Below, in pieces: positions 1 to 4,332 of a stretch of 5,344 nt of DNA. Each line of letters starts with the position of its first letter. Position 1 is the stretch's first letter. A program made the translations under genes and the position numbers. The notes beneath the pieces were generated by a model that worked only from the letters and a program-made list of their open reading frames with translations, had not been told where the DNA came from and ran no database searches. The stretch comes from Bacteroidota bacterium (GTDB lineage Bacteria; Bacteroidota; Bacteroidia; Bacteroidales; VadinHA17): positions 1-5,344 of the forward strand of contig DAOWNN010000187.1 of the NCBI GenBank assembly GCA_030642585.1, in the 5' to 3' direction.

Positions 1-639
1 AGGTGGAAAGGAAATATGTGTAACATACAATTTGCCTACATGGTCAAATCCGGGGTAAAGCAAGTTTCCAATTTTGGGTAAACCAAAGTTGGTAGTATAA
101 TCTGCTTTCACGGCTGTACCCATTACCTGTCCGGTATCTCCATTTATCCCAGATGGAATATCAATGCTAAACACAGTCTTTTGACTTGCATTAATCATGT
201 TTACAACATCTTCATATTTACCTTTTATTTCCCGATCAAGGCCTGTTCCGAAAATGGCATCGATAATAGCATCAGAGCTTTTGACTGTTTCTAATGCCAA
301 TGAAACGTCTTGCAGATCAATTACTTTAATATGCAATTTATTGACGATATCGAAATTTTGTTTTGCAGCGCCCTGGAATTTAGAGCGATCACCCAAAATA
401 AAAACGGTTACCTTACCACCATTGGAATAAATTTTCCTTGTTACAACTAATCCATCCCCGCCATTATGGCCAACGCCACAAAAAGTTACAAAATTTTTAT
501 TTTTAATTCCAAACTCTTTCAAAATGGTGAAATAGGCTGCCTGACCTGCATTTTCCATGAGAATTTCCTGGGTAATACCATATTCATCAATGGCCCGGCG
601 GTCCATATTCCTCATTGCATTAACTCTACTGATTTTCAT
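1..639 (-). CDS. nnrE: NAD(P)H-hydrate epimerase domain (YjeF_N), 3' end cut by window edge
   Basis: 213 codons are visible from ATG at 639 and the frame is still open at base 1, so the C-terminus is missing. The protein reads as a YjeF N-terminal domain, which epimerises the R and S forms of hydrated NADH/NADPH so that the dehydratase NnrD can restore the cofactor. Family marks seen: MENAG (28-32), the glycine-rich GVGHNGGDG (55-63, usually GPGNNGGDG), DAIFGTGL (127-134), IDIPSGINGDTG (159-170, with the conserved Asp160) and a GLPK segment (186-189). The epimerase domain normally ends near residue 215, so the cut falls at its edge; the gene may continue into a C-terminal ADP/ATP-dependent dehydratase (bifunctional Nnr) or stop soon. 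The start is supported by the standard N-terminus (MKISRVNAMRNMDRRAIDEYG fits the family pattern up to the RRAI(D/E)EYG motif) and AAAGG eight bases upstream. It follows the DUF89 gene after 74 bases. Family assignment is firm; domain completeness cannot be judged. Confidence 0.93.
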   Translation of the reverse strand, partial: MKISRVNAMRNMDRRAIDEYGITQEILMENAGQAAYFTILKEFGIKNKNFVTFCGVGHNGGDGLVVTRKIYSNGGKVTVFILGDRSKFQGAAKQNFDIVNKLHIKVIDLQDVSLALETVKSSDAIIDAIFGTGLDREIKGKYEDVVNMINASQKTVFSIDIPSGINGDTGQVMGTAVKADYTTNFGLPKIGNLLYPGFDHVGKLYVTHISFPP

Positions 640-647
640 AATATTTA

Positions 648-652
648 CCTTT
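648..652 (-). promoter_or_regulatory. Probable ribosome binding site of the epimerase gene
   Basis: Read on the minus strand this is AAAGG, eight bases before the ATG at 639. It supports that ATG over the in-frame Met codons at residues 9 and 12. No convincing promoter (neither a sigma70 pair nor the Bacteroidota TAnnTTTG box) was seen in the 74-base gap, so the gene may be transcribed from upstream. Confidence 0.45.
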
Positions 653-666
653 ACTAACTTAAAACC

Positions 667-694
667 CTGAATGCGATTTGTAACTTCGATTCAG
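667..694 (-). other. Weak hairpin between the DUF89 and epimerase genes
   Basis: CTGAAT (694-689 on the minus strand) pairs with ATTCAG (672-667). Two more G-C pairs continue inward past a single bulged base, leaving an 11-base loop. Only a short GGTTTT follows, so it is a poor intrinsic terminator. It could attenuate read-through from the DUF89 gene or be chance. It is the only structure seen in the 640-713 gap. Confidence 0.3.
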
Positions 695-713
695 AAACGG
701 GATAATATGAAAA

Positions 714-1568
714 CTAATCCTTTAATTTATTGTTCATTTTCAATACAATATCATTTTCCTTAACATTAAGATCTTTAGCAATAAGGCTACATTTCGTCTT
801 CAAAAGGAAGAATACCGAGCGATCAACATTTGAAAGCCCCTCATAATTTCCCTGACCTTTGCTTATAATCATATCCGTACTATAGAATTTTTTCAGGAAA
901 TCTTCATTGCATAAGTTCAGGATAGTTCCGGGTGCTGTAGTGCCAGAGGAAATAATTTCAGAAACTTCTTCAAGCCCTGATGCAATGGCATCTTTATAAG
1001 TAACATCATTTATTATGGGTATATCCCGAACGGCATAGGTCACCGGCTTACCCAGTTCTTCAATCAGAATTTTATCAAAAACAGATTCCCCTGCATTATC
1101 ACCGATATAAAGTATGGATTTAGCTTTATCTAGTTCTTTAGTAAACTCTTCAATATGTAAAATGGCAAAATCTTGTTCCAGGATTTTCGCAACATCTTCA
1201 TTAAGGTTAAATTTTTTATTTACGCCAAGATCTAATACATTTCCTGCAATGGCAATACGGATAGCGGTGAGAAGCCTGTTTTCAGATGAGCCTACAATTT
1301 TCTTTAATTCAGGATAAAGAGCTAATGCTTGTTTTATATGGGATTTCTTAATTTCTTTATAGGGATCGTCTACCCCTGTAATATTTCTTACTTCCCGATA
1401 AATAATATTCCCGGTTTCAGGAGGACTACTTTCCATAGGGATATCTTTTATCATACTACCCACATAATCGAGTAGCTTTTTTATTTTTGCTTCATCTTTT
1501 GTAGCTATTCTTCCAGCCCGTAGGGCTTGATCCATGAAGCAAGGAATACAGTCAATATAAGTTTTCAT
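714..1568 (-). CDS. DUF89 / ARMT1-like protein, putative metal-dependent damage-control phosphatase
   Basis: A 284-residue stand-alone DUF89 protein, the usual size for prokaryotic members. Visible marks: an N-terminal C-x2-C pair (Cys7, Cys10 in DCIPC) typical of the prokaryotic subfamily; GN at 109-110 in AIAGNVLDLG; the acidic metal-site motif GDNAGE (156-161, with Asp157, Asn158 and Glu161); RDIPIINDVT (181-190, Asp188); KGQGNYEGL (237-245); and Cys260 in LKTKCSLIAKDLNV. Known members of the superfamily are Co/Ni/Mn/Mg-type metal-dependent phosphatases acting on sugar phosphates or damaged phosphometabolites. The substrate here cannot be read from sequence, and the C-x2-C subfamily is less characterised than the eukaryotic one. 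The start is fixed by the family N-terminus and a GGAG six bases upstream. That start lies inside the preceding four-Cys gene (17-base overlap), so the two are probably translationally coupled. A weak hairpin and the NAD(P)HX epimerase gene follow. Confidence 0.9.
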   Translation of the reverse strand: MKTYIDCIPCFMDQALRAGRIATKDEAKIKKLLDYVGSMIKDIPMESSPPETGNIIYREVRNITGVDDPYKEIKKSHIKQALALYPELKKIVGSSENRLLTAIRIAIAGNVLDLGVNKKFNLNEDVAKILEQDFAILHIEEFTKELDKAKSILYIGDNAGESVFDKILIEELGKPVTYAVRDIPIINDVTYKDAIASGLEEVSEIISSGTTAPGTILNLCNEDFLKKFYSTDMIISKGQGNYEGLSNVDRSVFFLLKTKCSLIAKDLNVKENDIVLKMNNKLKD

Positions 1569-1752
1569 CTATTTCTCCGTTTGGTAACATCTGATCAGGA
1601 TGGTCAATGCCATTCTCTTCTTTTTCGTAACGGATACAATTCAGCCAGTTTTTATTGCAATAATCTTCAATCCATTTTGACTCGATTTGTCCCTGTTTCC
1701 AATAGTACTTCATGGGACAGACATCGAACCATTTACACTGACTATCTTTCAT
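1552..1752 (-). CDS. Small four-cysteine protein upstream of the DUF89 gene
   Basis: A 66-residue protein with no signal peptide or membrane segment. Cysteines sit at 6, 12, 32 and 39 (spacing C-x5-C-x19-C-x6-C), with aromatic residues around them (CKWFDVCP, WIEDYC, WLNCIRY), then a polar tail with ENG-x-xHPD-x-MLPNGEI (47-61). The pattern suggests a small zinc or iron-sulfur binding fold. The spaced Cys, the Trp/Tyr positions and the tail look like a conserved family rather than a random frame. From memory, such short proteins occur beside DUF89 genes in anaerobes and sometimes carry a doubtful uracil-DNA glycosylase label; I cannot verify this and see no glycosylase motif. It starts 14 bases after the MBL gene and ends 17 bases inside the DUF89 gene, which strongly supports it being real and part of that operon. 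Function is unknown; a metal-carrying or stabilising partner of the DUF89 protein is an inference. Confidence 0.82.
   Translation of the reverse strand: MKDSQCKWFDVCPMKYYWKQGQIESKWIEDYCNKNWLNCIRYEKEENGIDHPDQMLPNGEIDENLY
1575..1579 (-). promoter_or_regulatory. Shine-Dalgarno site of the DUF89 gene inside the four-Cys gene
   Basis: CGGAG on the minus strand, six bases before the ATG at 1568 and within the last codons of the four-Cys gene. It is the clearest Shine-Dalgarno match in a window where most leaders are only A-rich. It fixes the DUF89 start and implies coupling of the overlapping pair. Confidence 0.6.
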
Positions 1753-1766
1753 CTTTCAACAAGTAC

Positions 1767-2549
1767 TTAATTGAAATGAAACACCATACCCGTTTGTACT
1801 TGCTTTATTTCAAATTCATTATAAAAAGCAGCAAGGGCAGGTAACCGGGTACAGTGTGATGGCAGAATATTTTTGATTTTTTTCTCTTTAAAATATTGGA
1901 TAGTTCTTTTTGTCTGAATATCGTTTTCTTTTAGATGAAACCCACCCATTACCGTTTTTACATTTTTTATACCAGTAGTTTCTTTTGCATATTCAACAAT
2001 ATTGCAAATTCCGGAATGTGAGCACCCCGTTATTACAATTAATTCATCTCTAACTACTATGGCAAGAGCTGAATCATCAGGAACAAAATCAGCATCACTA
2101 TTTGAATCAACAAAAGATGTTTTTTGCGATTCAAAATCATTTAACCTTGGAATTTCACCAAGAAATATTATATTTTCTGAAATATGATAAGGTGTTGAGG
2201 ATACAATTAGTTCAAATTTATTATTTAGTACTTCATAACTTAAATCTAAACCAATATTGGATTGGTTCATTTTACTATAGCGTTTCTTAAAAGCATCAGG
2301 ATGGCATAGTAACTTTTTATTTTCCAGGTATTTAAGTCCATTCCCATGGTCCCAGTGCCCATGACTAAGCACAATCAGGTCTGTTTTATTAATATCAATA
2401 TTAAGCTTTTTGGCATTCTTTAAAAAAACATCAGTGTGCCCGGTGTCAAATAAAATATTCTTTTCATCGTGCTCAATAAAATAGGATAAGCCAAATTCTG
2501 CTATGAAATATGCTGAAGCAGTATTTTCAGTTAAAACGGAGACTTTCAT
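1767..2549 (-). CDS. MBL-fold metallo-hydrolase, COG1237 type
   Basis: A 260-residue metallo-beta-lactamase-fold protein without signal peptide, so cytoplasmic. The dinuclear metal site is complete: HGHWDH (His63, His65, Asp67, His68), GCSHSG (His178) and GGFHL (His205), with a further His232 in PSHCT. ILFDTGHTD (32-40) is the usual strand leading to the site. The long middle section (about 80-165) with the PYHISENIIFLGEIPR segment, followed by GCSHSG, matches the COG1237 group. That group is often labelled 7,8-dihydropterin-6-methyl-4-(ribofuranosyl)aminobenzene-phosphate synthase after an archaeal homologue; for bacterial members that label is weakly supported and the real substrate is unknown. 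The gene starts 41 bases after the NifX-like gene and stops 14 bases before the four-Cys gene. Its leader is A-rich with GAAAG repeats well upstream and no clear Shine-Dalgarno. Fold and metal site are certain; the reaction is not. Confidence 0.9.
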   Translation of the reverse strand: MKVSVLTENTASAYFIAEFGLSYFIEHDEKNILFDTGHTDVFLKNAKKLNIDINKTDLIVLSHGHWDHGNGLKYLENKKLLCHPDAFKKRYSKMNQSNIGLDLSYEVLNNKFELIVSSTPYHISENIIFLGEIPRLNDFESQKTSFVDSNSDADFVPDDSALAIVVRDELIVITGCSHSGICNIVEYAKETTGIKNVKTVMGGFHLKENDIQTKRTIQYFKEKKIKNILPSHCTRLPALAAFYNEFEIKQVQTGMVFHFN

Positions 2550-2590
2550 TTTTAAAATTTATTTTCTTTCTTTCAAGATTATTCAGGATT

Positions 2591-3025
2591 CTATATCTCT
2601 TTTACAGCCGATTTTAAAATTCCCGATTTCATGGTAAACAGCATGTACTGCTCTGGTTCTTTTTTCCACTCATCTTTGAGCCAGTGCAGGTACTTTTGCA
2701 GAGTATCTATAGCTTCTGCTGGCTGATCGGAAGAAATCAGAACAGGAATAAAATGCCTGCTTACAATATTTAAATTCCTGCCAAATTGTTTTGCAACCAG
2801 TACATTTACCTGCTTGTCTTTAAGCATGCTGCTCAAAGCATTACCTTTTTTCTTAAGCCCATGTTCATGAGATTCATCGTCGTTTTTATGGCTGTTTAAT
2901 TCTTCAGAAATCAGAACAAGAATCCCTTCTTTTTCCTCATAAATCAAATACTTGTCAGCTTCTCCAAAATGCTCATTCAGAAATTTTCTATTCTTGTCAA
3001 TGGCAAAAGCAAATTTTAAATTCAT
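2591..3025 (-). CDS. NifX/NafY-like protein (dinitrogenase FeMo-cofactor biosynthesis domain family)
   Basis: A 144-residue cytoplasmic protein. The start reads MNLKFAFAID (1-10), then NEHFGEADKYLIYE (17-30), the hallmark of the Nitro_FeMo-Co fold, which binds iron-sulfur or FeMo-cofactor precursors in NifX, NafY and the NifB C-terminus. VNVLVAKQFGRNLNIVS (73-89) and the HFIPV strand (91-95) match the second half of the fold. Two oddities: it has no cysteine at all, and a charged His-containing stretch (His46, His53, His55 in SHKNDDESHEHG) lies where many relatives have Cys or His ligands. Residues about 115-144 form a tail beyond the usual domain end. Many anaerobes carry stand-alone copies without nitrogenase, and no nif gene is visible here, so a role in nitrogen fixation should not be assumed. 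It is 79 bases after the trans-sulfuration gene, across the palindrome, and 41 before the MBL gene. Confidence 0.8.
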   Translation of the reverse strand: MNLKFAFAIDKNRKFLNEHFGEADKYLIYEEKEGILVLISEELNSHKNDDESHEHGLKKKGNALSSMLKDKQVNVLVAKQFGRNLNIVSRHFIPVLISSDQPAEAIDTLQKYLHWLKDEWKKEPEQYMLFTMKSGILKSAVKEI

Positions 3026-3055
3026 AGCTATTTTTTTTCCAAGCGGTAATAGTCA

Positions 3056-3068
3056 CTTTAATCTTTCC
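3056..3068. repeat. 13-base direct repeat, copy A
   Basis: CTTTAATCTTTCC on the plus strand, identical to 3110-3122. Its last two bases are the first two of the palindrome. AGTC also lies a few bases to the left of both copies (3051-3054 and 3107-3110). Confidence 0.65.
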
Positions 3069-3098
3069 TGCCTGCCTCCTTGTTTGCAGGCAGGCAGG
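3067..3098. repeat. Perfect 11-bp inverted repeat, REP-like palindrome or transcript hairpin
   Basis: CCTGCCTGCCT (3067-3077) and AGGCAGGCAGG (3088-3098) are exact reverse complements around a 10-base loop. It is strongly GC-rich against an AT-rich background and starts six bases after the stop of the trans-sulfuration gene. On the minus strand the stem is followed by AAAGATTAAAG, not a T run, so it is not a classic intrinsic terminator in either direction. Palindromes of the CCTGCC/GGCAGG kind recur between genes in many environmental Bacteroidota, so a dispersed repeat element is likely. It may also protect the upstream mRNA end or dampen read-through. Confidence 0.75.
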
Positions 3099-3104
3099 GT
3101 ATCT

Positions 3105-4292
3105 TTAGTCTTTAATCTTTCCAAGGGCATGCTTAAGGTCGTCAATTAAATCCTCCACATCTTCTATACCTGTAGAATAACGGACCAGTCCATCAGTGAT
3201 ACCTGCAGCCAGCTTATCTTCATGAGAAACCGCAGCATGGGTCATAGAAGCCGGATGTTGAACAAGTGATTCCACTCCTCCCAGAGAAACAGCCAGAGTG
3301 GCCAGTTTTAAGTTATCCATAAGGATTTTACCTGCTTCAAAGCCTCCTTTTAATCCAAAGCTCAACATACTTCCAAAGCCAGTCATTTGTTGTTTTGCTA
3401 GTTCATATTGATCAAAAGATTTTAATCCTGGATATTTGATCCACTCAACTTTTGGATGATTCTCGAGGAATTCTGCAATTATCATGGCATTTTTCTGGGC
3501 TTTATCTATACGAATAGCAAGAGTTTTTACGCCCCTTATAACCAGATATGCCTGATGTGGATCCATATTTCCGCCCATAGAAATCATGGTCTTCCTCAAT
3601 TGACTGTATAACTCCTTGTCTTTTGCAATAATTGCTCCGCCAACAATATCAGCATGTCCGTTAATAAACTTCGTAAGGGAATGAAGTACAATATCGGCAC
3701 CTAAATGTAAGGGCTTCTGAAGATAGGGACTACAAAAAGTATTGTCAACACAAACCACAATTCCATGTTTATGAGCTATTTCTGTGGCTTTCCTGATGTC
3801 TGTAAGTTGAATGGTAGGATTGGCAGGTGTTTCAAGGTAGAGTAATTTGGTGTTTGGCTGAATTGCATCCTCAATTTCATTCAAGTTGGCGGTATTTACA
3901 AAACTGGCCTCTACTCCGAATTTACGAAAATGAGTTTTAACAACATTTCTGCTTGGCCCATATACTGCACCGGTACTGATCATATGAGTTCCCTGACTAA
4001 GTAGTGTCAAGTACACAGTAGTAACAGCAGCCATACCTGATGCCAGGGCAATTCCGCCAACTCCGTCTTCCAGGTCGGCCAGTTTATCTTCCAGGGCACC
4101 AATGGTAGGGTTTCCTATTCGTGTATAAATATAGCCCTCTTCCTTCCCGGCAAAAAGGTCCGCTCCATGTTGTGCATTACGAAATGAGAAGGTGGATGTT
4201 TGATAAATAGGTGTAACTGCACTTCCGAATTTTTCATGAATATCACCCGAATGAACGAGCTTTGATGCAAAACCGAGATTTTTTTTGTTCAT
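3105..4292 (-). CDS. PLP-dependent trans-sulfuration enzyme (methionine gamma-lyase or cystathionine gamma-synthase/lyase)
   Basis: A full-length 395-residue cytoplasmic Cys/Met-metabolism PLP enzyme. Visible: YTRIGNPT (56-63) with Tyr56 and Arg58 that contact the phosphate of the neighbouring subunit's PLP; ASGMAA (84-89); Tyr111 that stacks on PLP; Asp183 in VDNTF; the PLP lysine Lys208 in HSLTKFINGH (204-213); the SMTHA segment (349-353); and Arg371 in VRYSTGIED, which binds the substrate carboxylate. NPTIQLTDI and the FAGKEEGY region look most like methionine gamma-lyases, which release methanethiol, ammonia and 2-oxobutyrate. However, the key Cys of characterised methionine gamma-lyases (Cys116 after Tyr-Gly in Pseudomonas putida) is Pro113 here (YGPS), and cystathionine enzymes usually have YGGT. 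The substrate is therefore open; homocysteine or cysteine desulfhydration is also possible. The gene starts 40 bases after the exporter stop with no clear Shine-Dalgarno. Its last codons carry copy B of the direct repeat. Confidence 0.93.
   Translation of the reverse strand: MNKKNLGFASKLVHSGDIHEKFGSAVTPIYQTSTFSFRNAQHGADLFAGKEEGYIYTRIGNPTIGALEDKLADLEDGVGGIALASGMAAVTTVYLTLLSQGTHMISTGAVYGPSRNVVKTHFRKFGVEASFVNTANLNEIEDAIQPNTKLLYLETPANPTIQLTDIRKATEIAHKHGIVVCVDNTFCSPYLQKPLHLGADIVLHSLTKFINGHADIVGGAIIAKDKELYSQLRKTMISMGGNMDPHQAYLVIRGVKTLAIRIDKAQKNAMIIAEFLENHPKVEWIKYPGLKSFDQYELAKQQMTGFGSMLSFGLKGGFEAGKILMDNLKLATLAVSLGGVESLVQHPASMTHAAVSHEDKLAAGITDGLVRYSTGIEDVEDLIDDLKHALGKIKD
3110..3122. repeat. 13-base direct repeat, copy B, within the end of the trans-sulfuration gene
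   Basis: CTTTAATCTTTCC on the plus strand, identical to 3056-3068, at a 54-base distance. On the minus strand it encodes the Gly-Lys-Ile-Lys end of the enzyme just before the final Asp and stop. The palindrome lies between the two copies. Confidence 0.65.
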
Positions 4293-4317
4293 ACTATTGT
4301 ATTTTATGTTTTTAAAT

Positions 4318-4332
4318 TATTGAATTTCAATA
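4318..4332. repeat. 15-base AT-rich palindrome upstream of the trans-sulfuration gene
   Basis: TATTGAA and TTCAATA flank a single central base, a perfect 7+7 dyad. It lies directly after the exporter stop codon and 25 bases before the enzyme start. It could be an operator or part of a leader structure, but AT-rich sequence makes such dyads fairly common by chance. Confidence 0.3.

Larger units (their letters stand above)
3026..3104. other. 79-base intergenic region with bracketed palindrome
   Basis: This gap separates the trans-sulfuration gene from the NifX-like gene. It holds an 11-bp GC-rich inverted repeat and the first copy of a 13-base direct repeat, whose other copy lies in the 3' end of the trans-sulfuration gene. 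No sigma70 or Bacteroidota-type promoter was recognised. The leader just before the NifX start is A-rich (a run of eight A on the minus strand) after TTGG. Confidence 0.7.

Noticed and set aside
197..657. Open frames of 77 and 63 codons on the plus strand
   Set aside because: Both lie opposite the NAD(P)HX epimerase coding frame, which has clear family motifs; the plus-strand products show no recognisable domain.
1114..1844. Plus-strand open frames of 67 and 105 codons
   Set aside because: They are antisense to the DUF89, four-Cys and MBL genes and have no motif or plausible leader.
2002..2290. Plus-strand open frames of 61 and 62 codons
   Set aside because: Antisense to the MBL hydrolase with its complete metal site; no features of their own.
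2550..2590. Bacteroidota-type promoter (TTTG / TAnnTTTG) before the MBL gene
   Set aside because: TAATCTTG is one mismatch from the -7 box, but no upstream TTTG partner lies at the right distance.
2591..3025. Evidence of a nitrogen-fixation cluster
   Set aside because: Only a NifX-like domain is present; no nifH, nifD, nifK, nifE, nifN or nifB is visible, and stand-alone copies are common in non-fixing anaerobes.
3067..3098. Palindrome as a classic rho-independent terminator
   Set aside because: No T run follows the stem on either strand, so the simple terminator reading is not supported.
2952..3149. Plus-strand 65-codon frame running through the palindrome
   Set aside because: It overlaps two real genes and reads through the inverted repeat; the product is an artefact of the repeat and antisense sequence.
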